Below, one piece after another: positions 8,906 to 16,606 of a stretch of 64,000 nucleotides of DNA; the stretch's first letter is position 1, and each line of letters opens with the position of its first letter. The stretch is from Pleomorphomonas oryzae DSM 16300 (lineage in GTDB: Bacteria; Pseudomonadota; Alphaproteobacteria; Rhizobiales; Pleomorphomonadaceae). The notes below the pieces were generated by a model, which did no database searches, was not told the origin of the DNA, and saw only the letters and a list, made by a program, of their open reading frames with translations. Where the stretch lies: NCBI RefSeq assembly GCF_000422965.1, contig NZ_AUHB01000002.1, positions 412,119 through 476,118 of the forward strand, read 5' to 3'. The position numbers were made by a program, and so were the translations under genes.

Positions 8906-9903
8906 GACTCCATCCTGCCCTCAAGCGTTGGGAAAGCGTGCTCGCGCTGCTCCTTATCGCCGAGATCCTGCTGTTCGGTGCCATCAACCCGGTGTTCCTG
9001 CAGCCATCCATGCTGCTCTACGCCACCTCCGACTTCATTCACATCGGCATCACGGCTCTGGCGCTGACGCTGGTCATCATCACCGGTGGTATCGATCTGT
9101 CGCTCGGCTCGGTGATGGGCCTGTCAGCGATCACCCTGGGCATACTCTGGGTGGACGGCGTCGATATCTGGGGGGCGGCTGTGGCTGCTCTGGCAGTCGG
9201 CACGCTTGGCGGCGTCTTCAATGCCGTCGCCATTCATCTCTCCAAGGTCAACCCACTGGTCATCACGCTCGGCACTGGCTTCCTCTACGGTGGCGCGGCA
9301 CTGGTGCTGTCGGGTCTCGCCGGAGCGACAGGCTACGAGGGTATCAGCAATTTCGACCCGGCCTTCGTCAATCTCGCCAATCTCCAGGTCGTCGGCCTGC
9401 CGCTGCCCTTCGCCCTGTTCCTGGCGCTGACCGTCGGCTTCATGGCGCTGCTGCACCGCACCCGCTTCGGCCGTTACGTCTACCTGATCGGCCAGAACCC
9501 GCGCGCTGCCGCCTATGCTGGCACGCCGGTGTTCCGCACCCTGGTGGTCGCCTATGCCCTGACCAGCCTGATGGCGGCGCTGTCCGGCCTGATCCTCGCC
9601 TCCTATTTCGGCTCGGCCCGTTCCGACTTCGGCACGACGGCACTGATGCCGGCGATCACTGCCGTGGTGCTTGGCGGCACGTCGATCTACGGCGGCTCGG
9701 GCACCATTCTCGGCACGGCACTGGCTGCGCTGCTGGTCGGCTATCTGCAGACCGGTCTTCAGCTCGTCGGTGTGTCGAGCCACGTTTCGAGCGCCCTGTC
9801 GGGCGGCCTGCTGGTCATCGTGGTTGCCTTGCGCAGCCTCTCGGAAATGGGACGCGTCTGGTTCCAGCACAGGCGTGTTTTGAGAAACGTTGCCGCCGAA
9901 TGA
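8902..9903 (+). CDS. lsrD: AI-2 ABC transporter permease LsrD
   Basis: A 333-residue second permease of the importer, paralogous to LsrC. Family landmarks are LVIITGGIDLSLGSVMGL near residue 55, GRYVYLIGQNPRAAAYAGT near 190 and VVLGGTSIYGGSGTILGTAL near 250. It forms the heterodimeric inner-membrane channel with LsrC. It starts inside the lsrC stop codon (ATGA) and is followed after 78 bases by lsrB. Confidence 0.92.
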   Translation: MRLHPALKRWESVLALLLIAEILLFGAINPVFLQPSMLLYATSDFIHIGITALALTLVIITGGIDLSLGSVMGLSAITLGILWVDGVDIWGAAVAALAVGTLGGVFNAVAIHLSKVNPLVITLGTGFLYGGAALVLSGLAGATGYEGISNFDPAFVNLANLQVVGLPLPFALFLALTVGFMALLHRTRFGRYVYLIGQNPRAAAYAGTPVFRTLVVAYALTSLMAALSGLILASYFGSARSDFGTTALMPAITAVVLGGTSIYGGSGTILGTALAALLVGYLQTGLQLVGVSSHVSSALSGGLLVIVVALRSLSEMGRVWFQHRRVLRNVAAE

Positions 9904-9981
9904 CGGTCTGACGTTTGTGGAGGAAGGGCCCAAAACGCGGGGTTTTCAGCCTCGGGGCCACGCTTGGAAGGAGAGCAACAA

Positions 9982-11007
9982 ATGAAGTTTGGTACCGTTT
10001 CCCTCGCGCTTGCCGTGGCCGCTGCTGCGTCCTGTGCTGGCCCGTCGATCGCCGCTGATAGCGCCCGCATCGCCTTCATTCCGAAGTTGGTCGGCGTCGG
10101 CTTCTTCACCTCCGGCGGCAAGGGCGCCGTCGAAGCCGGCAAGAAGCTCGGCGTGGAAGTGACCTATGACGGCCCGACCGAGCCGTCGGTGTCCGGCCAG
10201 GTGCAGTATATCAACACCTTCGCCAACCAGGGCTTCAACGCCATCGTCGTCTCCGCCGTGTCGCCTGACGGTCTCTGCCCGGCGCTGAAGCGCGCCATGG
10301 CCCGCGGCATCAAGGTCCTGACCTGGGATAGCGACGTCAATCCCGAATGCCGCAGCTACTATATCGACCAGGGCACGCCGGCTCAGCTCGGCAAGCTGCT
10401 TGTCGACATGGCGTCCGAGCAGCATCCGGCCGAAAAAGCCAAGGTCGCCTTCTTCTATTCCAGCCCGACGGTGACCGACCAGAACCAGTGGGTCGAGCAG
10501 GCCAAGGCGATCATCGCCAAGGACAAGCCGGGTTGGGAAGTGGTCACCACCCAGTATGGCTACAACGATGCCCAGAAGTCGCTGCAGACGGGCGAAAGCA
10601 TCCTGAAGGCCTATAAGGACGTCGACATCATCATCGCTCCCGACGCCAACGCGCTTCCGGCCGCCGCCCAGGCTGCCGAAAACGTCGGCCGCGCCGGCCA
10701 GGTGACCATTGTCGGTTTCTCGACGCCGAACGTGATGCGCCCCTACGTCAAGCGCGACACCGTCAAGGCCTTCGGTCTCTGGGACGTCACCAAGCAGGGT
10801 GCCATCTCCATCTACGTCGCCGATCACCTCATCAAGAACGGCGCCATGAAGGTCGGCGACAAGCTGGACATTCCTGAAGTCGGCACCGTCGAAGTCAGCC
10901 CGAACAGCGTCCAGGGCTACAAGTACGAGGCTGACGGCAACGGCATCATCCTGCTGCCGGAGCGTCAGGTGTTCACCAAGGACAACATCGACAAGTTCGA
11001 CTTCTGA
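9982..11007 (+). CDS. lsrB: AI-2 periplasmic binding protein LsrB
   Basis: A 341-residue periplasmic binding protein with a signal peptide of about 25 residues. All six residues that contact AI-2 in the Salmonella structure are present, and I count them at the same positions: K35, D116, D166, Q167, P220 and A222. The stretches [35 protein letters not shown] and [15 protein letters not shown] are almost unchanged from enteric LsrB. This is the strongest evidence that the locus handles true AI-2 rather than ribose. The ATG at 9982 is chosen because GGAAGGAGAG precedes it; an in-frame TTG at 9964 lies before that site. Confidence 0.95.
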   Translation: MKFGTVSLALAVAAAASCAGPSIAADSARIAFIPKLVGVGFFTSGGKGAVEAGKKLGVEVTYDGPTEPSVSGQVQYINTFANQGFNAIVVSAVSPDGLCPALKRAMARGIKVLTWDSDVNPECRSYYIDQGTPAQLGKLLVDMASEQHPAEKAKVAFFYSSPTVTDQNQWVEQAKAIIAKDKPGWEVVTTQYGYNDAQKSLQTGESILKAYKDVDIIIAPDANALPAAAQAAENVGRAGQVTIVGFSTPNVMRPYVKRDTVKAFGLWDVTKQGAISIYVADHLIKNGAMKVGDKLDIPEVGTVEVSPNSVQGYKYEADGNGIILLPERQVFTKDNIDKFDF

Positions 11008-11106
11008 TCGAATTTCCTTCAGCTCTGCGGAACGGCGGTCCCTCCCGTCTGCCGTCCGCTCCTCCCCCGTCGGCTCCCCCCATTTGGCCGATCGGGATTC
11101 CGGAGA

Positions 11107-11133
11107 GCCGGCCGTCCTCCACCGGCGGCCGGC
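11107..11133 (+). terminator. Hairpin after lsrB
   Basis: GCCGGCCG at 11107-11114 pairs perfectly with CGGCCGGC at 11126-11133 around an 11-base loop. Only a short T run (CCTTTT) follows. It sits in the 164-base gap between lsrB and lsrG. It could be a weak terminator or a 3' stabiliser that keeps binding-protein mRNA in excess, as is common downstream of periplasmic binding-protein genes. Confidence 0.5.
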
Positions 11134-11171
11134 CATCCTTTTACTACCCTGACAATCTGGAGGTTTCGGCC

Positions 11172-11468
11172 ATGCACGTCACGCTCGTTGAGATCAACGT
11201 CAAGCCCGACCGCGTCGACGATTTCCTGCGCGTCTTCGGCGCCAACCGCGAGGGTACCATTGCCGAGCCCGGCTGCCGGCGGTTTGACGTGCTGCAGGAT
11301 CCCAATGAACCGACCCGCTTCACCATCTACGAGGCCTTCGTCGACGAGGCGGCCGTGAAGTTTCACAAGACGACCCCGCATTACCTCAAGGTGAAGGCCG
11401 AGCTCGAAGACATCATGACTGGTCCACGCAGCCACAAGGTGTTCGTCGGCATTCTGCCGCGCGCCTGA
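11172..11468 (+). CDS. lsrG: Phospho-AI-2 isomerase LsrG
   Basis: A 98-residue protein of the antibiotic biosynthesis monooxygenase (ABM) dimeric ferredoxin-like fold. LsrG isomerises phospho-AI-2 to the substrate of LsrF. Recognisable stretches are [17 protein letters not shown] at the start, [19 protein letters not shown] in the middle and the [11 protein letters not shown] histidine region. Size and neighbours match enteric LsrG (about 96 residues). GGAGG precedes the start at 11172. Confidence 0.92.
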   Translation: MHVTLVEINVKPDRVDDFLRVFGANREGTIAEPGCRRFDVLQDPNEPTRFTIYEAFVDEAAVKFHKTTPHYLKVKAELEDIMTGPRSHKVFVGILPRA

Positions 11469-11478
11469 CGAGGCCGCT

Positions 11479-12216
11479 ATGTTCCCCTCAACGGATGATC
11501 TTGCGACGCGCGATGCCCTGAAGGCGTTCCTGCGTCGCGCCGCGCCGTCGCTCAGCGTCGGCCTTCTCGCCGCTGATGCCATGGCGTATGGCGCCGCCAT
11601 TGCCGAACTGGAAGCAGCCGGCAACGCCCTTCTGCATTTCGACGTAATGGACGGCGTCTTCTGCCCCGGCTTCACCGCCGGCCCGCCGCTTGTCGCGGCA
11701 TCGAAGACCAAGATGCTGAAGGACGTCCATCTGATGGTGGCCGATCCGCTCAGCGTCATTCCGGCCGTGTTGAAGGCCGGCGCCGACATCGTGCACGTTC
11801 ATCCCGAAGGATTGGTTCATTTCCACCGAGCGCTCGCGCTGCTGGATGTCGATGTGGCGAGCCATCCGGGTCGGCGCGTGTTGCGAGCGGTGGCACTCAA
11901 TCCGGCGACGCCGGTGGATGTCGTGGTGCCTGTCCTGCACGCGATCGACATGGTGACATTGCTCGCGGTCGATCCCGGCTGGAGCGGCGGCGCACCCGAT
12001 GCGGCGCTTGGCTGCAAGATCGAGCGGCTGAGGCAGCTTGCCGCGGACGCTGGTGCGGATCCGCTGATAGCCATCGATGGTGGGATCACGGAGGCGACGA
12101 TCGGCGTCGCCGCCAGCTTCCGACCGGATATGATCGTCAGTGGCAGCGCCGTCTTCAAGGGTGGTGCCAGCATCGCCGACAATCTGAACGGATTGCGCCG
12201 AGCCGCCGGCGTTTAG
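11479..12216 (+). CDS. lsrE: LsrE-like ribulose-phosphate 3-epimerase family protein
   Basis: A 245-residue TIM-barrel protein of the ribulose-5-phosphate 3-epimerase family. It has HFDVMDGVFCPGF (metal-binding D and catalytic D), DVHLMV, VDPGWSGGAPD in place of the usual VNPGFGGQ, and the phosphate-binding IDGGI. The N-terminal 25 residues extend beyond housekeeping Rpe. Salmonella carries an epimerase homologue, lsrE, at the end of its lsr operon, and the position here, 10 bases after lsrG, is the same. Substrate unknown; whether it acts on an AI-2 breakdown product is inference. Confidence 0.8.
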   Translation: MFPSTDDLATRDALKAFLRRAAPSLSVGLLAADAMAYGAAIAELEAAGNALLHFDVMDGVFCPGFTAGPPLVAASKTKMLKDVHLMVADPLSVIPAVLKAGADIVHVHPEGLVHFHRALALLDVDVASHPGRRVLRAVALNPATPVDVVVPVLHAIDMVTLLAVDPGWSGGAPDAALGCKIERLRQLAADAGADPLIAIDGGITEATIGVAASFRPDMIVSGSAVFKGGASIADNLNGLRRAAGV

Positions 12217-12252
12217 TCCCGGACGGGTATGGCGATCGGCTGATTTCGAGCA

Positions 12253-12277
12253 AGCCCGCCGCAATTGACGGTGGGCT
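12253..12277. terminator. Likely terminator between convergent lsrE and pyrD
   Basis: AGCCCGCCG (12253-12261) pairs with CGGTGGGCT (12269-12277), with one wobble pair, around a 7-base loop. It lies in the 76-base gap where the lsr operon and the leftward pyrD gene converge. No T run follows on either strand, so termination strength is uncertain. Confidence 0.45.
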
Positions 12278-12292
12278 GATCGCTGCTTGATC

Positions 12293-13393
12293 TTACAGCG
12301 GAATGGGCCGGCTCGCCCAGGCTCGGCTGTCCGAACCGGCCAGCGCCCGTGCCGAACCGATGCCGCTTTTCTCGATACGCGCCAACAGGTCGTGGGTGAT
12401 GGCGTTGACGGCGTTGCCGCCGCCATAGATGAAGGCGGTGTAGACCTGCACCAGATTGGCGCCGGCGGCGATCTTCATATAGGCGTCCTCGCCGGTCATC
12501 ACACCGCCGACGCCGATGATCGGCAGAGCGCGACCGACCCGCTCGCGCATCTTGGCGAGCACGATAGTGGAGCGCTCGAACAGCGGCCTGCCCGAAAGGC
12601 CGCCGGGCTCCGCCGCCGTCGGGCCGAATACGCCGCTGCGTGACAGAGTCGTATTAGACACAACGAGACCATCGGCACCGCGTGCCCCGATCACAGCCGC
12701 GATGTCGTCAAGCGCCGCTTCGTCGAGGTCGGGCGCGATCTTGACCAGCACCGGCGTCCGGCGACCGATGGCGGCCGTCGCTTCGTCGCGCGCCTCGATA
12801 ACGCGCGCCACCAGATCGGACAGGGCGGCGCTCGCCTGCAGGTCACGCAGGCCGGGCGTATTGGGCGAGGAAATGTTGACGGTAAAGTAGGAGGCAAGAC
12901 CGGCGAAAGCCTTGATGCCTTTCACGTAATCGTCAGTGCGATCGGTGCTGTCCTTGTTGGCGCCAACGTTGACGCCGATGACACCCGGGCGGCCATTGCG
13001 CCGTTCCAGCTGCTTCAGCGCATGGGTATGGCCTTTGCCGTTGAAGCCGCAGCGGTTGATCACCGCACCCGCTTCGGGCAGGCGAAAGATGCGCGGCTTG
13101 GGATTGCCCGGCTGCGGTCGCGGTGTCACCGTGCCGACTTCCACATGGGAAAAACCCTGCTTCAGCAGCGCGTCGGCGATTTCGGCGTCCTTGTCGAAGC
13201 CGGCGGCGAGTCCGATCGGATGATCGAGCCGCATGTCGAAGAAATCGACGACAAGGCGATCATCCACCACCTTGGGCAGGCCCGGCGCCAGGTTGAAGCG
13301 CATGGCGGAAACGGCGAACGTATGGGCAAGTTCCGGATCAAGACGCCGGAGCATGGCGGCGCTGAACGAACCGATCAGTTCGGAAAGGGTCAT
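12293..13393 (-). CDS. pyrD: Dihydroorotate dehydrogenase (quinone), class 2
   Basis: A 366-residue membrane-associated flavoprotein that oxidises dihydroorotate to orotate in pyrimidine synthesis, passing electrons to quinone. The class 2 form is shown by the N-terminal helical extension (MTLSELIGSFSAAMLRRLDP), NRCGFNGKGHTHAL, VNISSPNTPGLRDLQ with the Ser catalytic base, VSNTTLSRSGVFG, and the C-terminal FMN-phosphate loop IIGVGGVMTGEDAY. The start at 13393 overlaps the upstream gene's stop (ATGA), so the two are translationally coupled. Confidence 0.95.
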   Translation of the reverse strand: MTLSELIGSFSAAMLRRLDPELAHTFAVSAMRFNLAPGLPKVVDDRLVVDFFDMRLDHPIGLAAGFDKDAEIADALLKQGFSHVEVGTVTPRPQPGNPKPRIFRLPEAGAVINRCGFNGKGHTHALKQLERRNGRPGVIGVNVGANKDSTDRTDDYVKGIKAFAGLASYFTVNISSPNTPGLRDLQASAALSDLVARVIEARDEATAAIGRRTPVLVKIAPDLDEAALDDIAAVIGARGADGLVVSNTTLSRSGVFGPTAAEPGGLSGRPLFERSTIVLAKMRERVGRALPIIGVGGVMTGEDAYMKIAAGANLVQVYTAFIYGGGNAVNAITHDLLARIEKSGIGSARALAGSDSRAWASRPIPL

Positions 13394-13743
13394 CGGCCGG
13401 TCTCCAGATCGGGGAATTGATGCCCGCCGTCCGGCCCGAGCGGCAGCGGTACGACGAAGTCCACCGCCGAGAATTCCAGCGGCGCGTAGAGATGCGGAAA
13501 GAGGTCGCCACCGCGCGAGGCTTCCCACTTCAGCGCTTCGCCCACAGCTGCCGTGTCGACGCCGATCAGCAGAAGGTCGTTTTGATCAGCGAAGTAGAGG
13601 CGCGCCGTCTCTTTGACCTGCGCTGCTGATGACAGGTGGATGAAGCCGTCCTCGAAGTCGATCGATGCGCCGGCAAACACGCCCGTCGCCTCGGCGGCTT
13701 CCCACAGCGCGCGTGGCGCGATCTTGTAGACGAGACGATCCAT
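13390..13743 (-). CDS. DUF952 family protein
   Basis: A 117-residue cytoplasmic protein of the DUF952 family (beginning MDRLVYKIAPRALWEAAEAT; signature FEDGFIHLSSAAQVKETARL; end HLYAPLEFSAVDFVVPLPLG). The biochemical role of the family is unknown. It commonly sits next to pyrD in alphaproteobacteria, as here, where it overlaps pyrD by 4 bases and is the upstream partner of the pair. Confidence 0.88.
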   Translation of the reverse strand: MDRLVYKIAPRALWEAAEATGVFAGASIDFEDGFIHLSSAAQVKETARLYFADQNDLLLIGVDTAAVGEALKWEASRGGDLFPHLYAPLEFSAVDFVVPLPLGPDGGHQFPDLETGR

Positions 13744-13911
13744 GGGCCAACTCCGAAAGGCTGCGGCCTTCCTCTAGAACATCCAATTGCCCGATACCAC
13801 CCCGCTCCAATCAAATCCTCGCACAGGGCTGCTATCGCTGGTAAGCGGCTTGCTCCTATAGCGAGAATGCAGCATTTTTCAGCGCACGCGCTCCAGCAAG
13901 GGAACTCCGCG

Positions 13912-14610
13912 ATGGCTCGACGGCAATGGCGGTACGGCTTTCTGACGCGCAGCGTTGCGCCCTTCATCGTCGGCACGGCTTTGACCGCTGCCGCATTGCT
14001 TTGGTTTTGGGGCGACGCGGAGCGCGAGGATTTGACCGTTGCTCGACCGACCATACTCGATTTCGGTCGGCCACCATCGCCGCTGGTACCGAAGAAGCTG
14101 CTGACCGCCGACGCCCCGCCCCCACTCCAAACAGCCAATTCCCCAAAGATCGCACAGGCGGCGGAACTTCCGCTCGCCCCACCGCCTGCCAGCTTCGAGG
14201 CCCTCTTCTCGCGTGTCACGGTGCTCGATGCCACCCGCTTCCGGACCATCCGCGACCGTGAAACTCTGGTCATCCATCTTGCAGGCATCAATGGCGCCGC
14301 CTTCTCAGATGCTTGCGAAGGACCGGTCGGCCGTTGGAACTGTGGCGCCCGAGCGCGTGCCGATCTCGCCCGGCTGATCGGGCCGCGTGCCATCGGCTGC
14401 ATCAACATCGCGGCGAAAGAGGACGACGGCGAAAGCCGCGCCGACTGCTGGGTCGGCAATCGCAATCTTTCGGTCTTCATGGTGAGCCGGGGATGGGCCG
14501 AGCCGATAGACCCCGCCGACCCGTTGCTGGCGCCCTATGCAGCCAAGGCCAAGACGGAGAAGCTTGGCCGCTATGGCGACGGCAGTTTGCAGCCGCCGGA
14601 CCCCACCTGA
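13912..14610 (+). CDS. Membrane-anchored, catalytically degenerate SNase-like protein
   Basis: A 232-residue protein with one N-terminal membrane segment (about residues 12-35, SVAPFIVGTALTAAALLWFW). A Pro-rich periplasmic linker follows, then a domain resembling staphylococcal nuclease (about residues 100-225): VTVLDATRFRTI, LAGINGAAFSDAC, ARADLARLIG, VSRGWAEPI, KLGRYGD. The active-site motif, normally like DAPE, reads NGAA, so catalytic Asp and Glu are missing. The two cysteine pairs seen in secreted relatives remain. Probably not a nuclease; perhaps structural or ligand-binding. Start 13912 is preferred (AAGGGA upstream); ATG at 13867 is possible. Confidence 0.65.
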   Translation: MARRQWRYGFLTRSVAPFIVGTALTAAALLWFWGDAEREDLTVARPTILDFGRPPSPLVPKKLLTADAPPPLQTANSPKIAQAAELPLAPPPASFEALFSRVTVLDATRFRTIRDRETLVIHLAGINGAAFSDACEGPVGRWNCGARARADLARLIGPRAIGCINIAAKEDDGESRADCWVGNRNLSVFMVSRGWAEPIDPADPLLAPYAAKAKTEKLGRYGDGSLQPPDPT

Positions 14611-14616
14611 TACGAA

Positions 14617-14640
14617 AAGGCCGCCCGGTAGGGCGGCCTT
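14617..14640. terminator. Bidirectional hairpin terminator
   Basis: AAGGCCGCCC (14617-14626) pairs with GGGCGGCCTT (14631-14640) around a 4-base loop, between two convergent genes. An A run on the left and TT on the right make it usable on both strands. The 12 bases before it (CCCACCTGATAC) recur before the hairpin downstream of fruA. Confidence 0.7.
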
Positions 14641-14672
14641 GGTCATCTGTGACGATGGGGATCGGCTTGGGA

Positions 14673-15038
14673 TCAGTTGCCAATCACTTCGCTGTTGTCG
14701 GCGTAGGGAATGAAGCGCTGCTGGGCGACCTGAGCGCCGGCGCCGGACAGGACCGTCTTGGCGACGAAGGCTGACTGGCCATCGGCCGCGCCCGGATCGT
14801 ATTCGACGACGCCCTGCGGCGCGACGCCATGGGTGCCGATCACCACGCTGTCGGCGACGGAGGCGTAACGCTGGGCGTCGGCCTTGGCCGCGGCGGCATT
14901 GGCTCCATTCACCTGGGCAGGCGCCGAGACGAAGGTCGGGGCGGCATTGCCGGCACCCGGATCGAAGGAAGCTGCGGCGTTGGCAAGGGCGGGGGCCAGG
15001 ATGAGGGAGAAGGCGGCGGCGATGAGGAACTTGTTCAT
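14673..15038 (-). CDS. Small secreted protein of unknown function
   Basis: A 121-residue protein with a clear signal peptide (MNKFLIAAAFSLILAPALANA, cleavage after residue 21 or so). The mature part is polar, without cysteine, and carries two similar segments: FDPGAGNAAPTFVSA near residue 25 and YDPGAADGQSAFVAK near residue 80. The spacer between is Ala rich. I do not recognise a family. Start 15038 is supported by GGAG upstream; a longer frame extends into the non-coding gap and lacks a site. Confidence 0.7.
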   Translation of the reverse strand: MNKFLIAAAFSLILAPALANAAASFDPGAGNAAPTFVSAPAQVNGANAAAAKADAQRYASVADSVVIGTHGVAPQGVVEYDPGAADGQSAFVAKTVLSGAGAQVAQQRFIPYADNSEVIGN

Positions 15039-15458
15039 GGTGATAACTCCGGTCTTCAATTGGTGTTTTGGGTCTTTGGTTTTTGTCGGGAGGCAGCGAG
15101 GACACCTTGTCGGGGGAGGTCTTGTTCGCTGCCGATGACCCGAAGATGTTCTTTGATCGATCACAGCGAAACCGGCCCTCGCTGACGAGTGCGAGGGGGA
15201 AAGTTGACCGCTGGATCGCGAAAGCGTGTGCGGGAAGTTGAATGGTTTCCGCACGGTCCGGAAAAAGCCCGGTATGCTCCGGTGAACCGGCGGACGGGCG
15301 TTCACGGGCGTATGGACCGCGACCTGCAGGCCGATCACGAAAGGCCTATTGTTCCGGGCAAAATTTTCCGGGCAAGCCTGCAATATTCGGCTCGGCCACC
15401 TTGCGAAGACGGCCGCAGGCGGGCGTTGGCCGTCGGCGATCGGTCTTTTCTGGCCGTG
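15039..15458. other. Non-coding gap between secreted protein gene and fruR
   Basis: This 420-base gap holds the promoter of the secreted protein gene (leftward) and the 3' end of fruR. I see no supported gene. The only local structure is a short direct repeat TTCCGGGCAA at 15352-15361 and 15366-15375. No convincing intrinsic terminator for fruR is visible. Confidence 0.5.
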
Positions 15459-16445
15459 TCAGCCGGGTCGCTTGCTTGAGTTGCGCTCGATCAGTTTGCC
15501 CGAGAGCATGACGACGCGCGGCGCCATCTCCGGCGTTTCTATACGCTCGAACAGGAGGCGCATCGCCGAATGGCCGATATCGGCCACCGGCTGCTCGATC
15601 ACCGTGATGCCGGAGCCGATGAGGCCGGTCCAGATCTCGTTGTCGAAGCCGGCGATGGCGATATCGTCAGGCGCCTGAAGGCCCAGCTCCTGCATAGCCT
15701 GGGCGACACCCAGCAGGATGAGGCCGTTGGAGGCGATCAGCGCCTCCGGGCGGTCCTTGCGCGACAGGATTTGCCGCGCCGCCACGGTAGCGGCGTCGGC
15801 GTTGGGGGCCACGAAGTCGGCGCGCGGCGTCAGGGCACGGTCGTTCATCGCCTCGGTGTAGCCACTGAAGCGATCGCGGGCGGTGGACGAGGTGTTGCCG
15901 AACAGCCCCTCGATGGACTTGAAGCCACGGGAATGGAGGTGTTCGACCAGCGTGGCGGAGGCCTGGCGATTATCGAGGATCACCGAGTCGTGCTTGCCGG
16001 CCGGGCCGTGGCGGTCGACCAGCACCACCGGGAAATCGAAGTTGAGTCGGTCGAGCTGCGCGGCCGTCTCGCGCGTCGGCGCGTAGATGACGCCGGTCAC
16101 CCGCTCCTCCTGCATCAGGCGCAGATACATGGTCTCGCGGGTGGGATTCTCATCGGTGTTGCACAGCACGACCCGCATGTTGGCCTTGTAGGCGGCGTCT
16201 TCCACAGCGCGACTCAGCGTCGTGAAGAAGGGATTGCGGATATCGGGAACGATCAGGCCGATGGTGTTGGAATGCTGCGAGCGCAGCCGACGCGCCGAGA
16301 GGTTGGGGCGGTAACCCGTTAGCCGGATTGCGGTTTCCACCCGCTCGCGCAGCTCTGGCTTGACATGGCGGTTGGCGAGAACACGCGAAACCGTTGCCGG
16401 CGAAACGCCCGCGGCGATAGCTACATCCTTGATGCCAACGCTCAT
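15459..16445 (-). CDS. LacI-family regulator of the fructose operon (FruR-like)
   Basis: A 328-residue LacI/GalR regulator. The helix-turn-helix is at residues 3-25 (VGIKDVAIAAGVSPATVSRV), followed by the hinge helix NLSARRLRSQHSNTIGLIVP and a periplasmic-binding-like effector domain (GVIYAPTRETAAQL, ALIASNGLILLGVAQAM, AIAGFDNE). It is divergent from fruBKA and is inferred to be its fructose-1-phosphate-responsive repressor. The start at 16445 is at the usual distance before the helix-turn-helix. Two 16-bp dyads that fit a FruR-type operator occur at 16560 and 17420. Confidence 0.85.
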   Translation of the reverse strand: MSVGIKDVAIAAGVSPATVSRVLANRHVKPELRERVETAIRLTGYRPNLSARRLRSQHSNTIGLIVPDIRNPFFTTLSRAVEDAAYKANMRVVLCNTDENPTRETMYLRLMQEERVTGVIYAPTRETAAQLDRLNFDFPVVLVDRHGPAGKHDSVILDNRQASATLVEHLHSRGFKSIEGLFGNTSSTARDRFSGYTEAMNDRALTPRADFVAPNADAATVAARQILSRKDRPEALIASNGLILLGVAQAMQELGLQAPDDIAIAGFDNEIWTGLIGSGITVIEQPVADIGHSAMRLLFERIETPEMAPRVVMLSGKLIERNSSKRPG

Positions 16446-16559
16446 AGCTAAAATCGTTCTCCGTTTACGGCGAAACCAATCACGTCTAAAGACGGCCTTC
16501 AATACGGGTTTTTTCAGCATTCCTCGGAAAGCTGGCTCATGTTATCTGCGTGAATAGAG

Positions 16560-16575
16560 CTGAAAAGGTTTTCAG
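16560..16575. promoter_or_regulatory. FruR-like operator upstream of fruB
   Basis: CTGAAAA-GG-TTTTCAG is a perfect 7-bp inverted repeat with a 2-base centre, 31 bases upstream of the fruB start. It resembles the Cra/FruR consensus (GCTGAA..TTCAGC type) of LacI-family proteins. A further right half-site, TTTTTTCAGC, lies at 16509-16518. Confidence 0.7.
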
Positions 16576-16606
16576 TTTTCTGATGCGCGGAGGAGAGGGA
16601 AGTTTC

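Noticed and set aside
15352-15375. Short direct repeat TTCCGGGCAA in the gap before fruR
   Set aside because: Ten-base units repeated twice are too short to assign a role.
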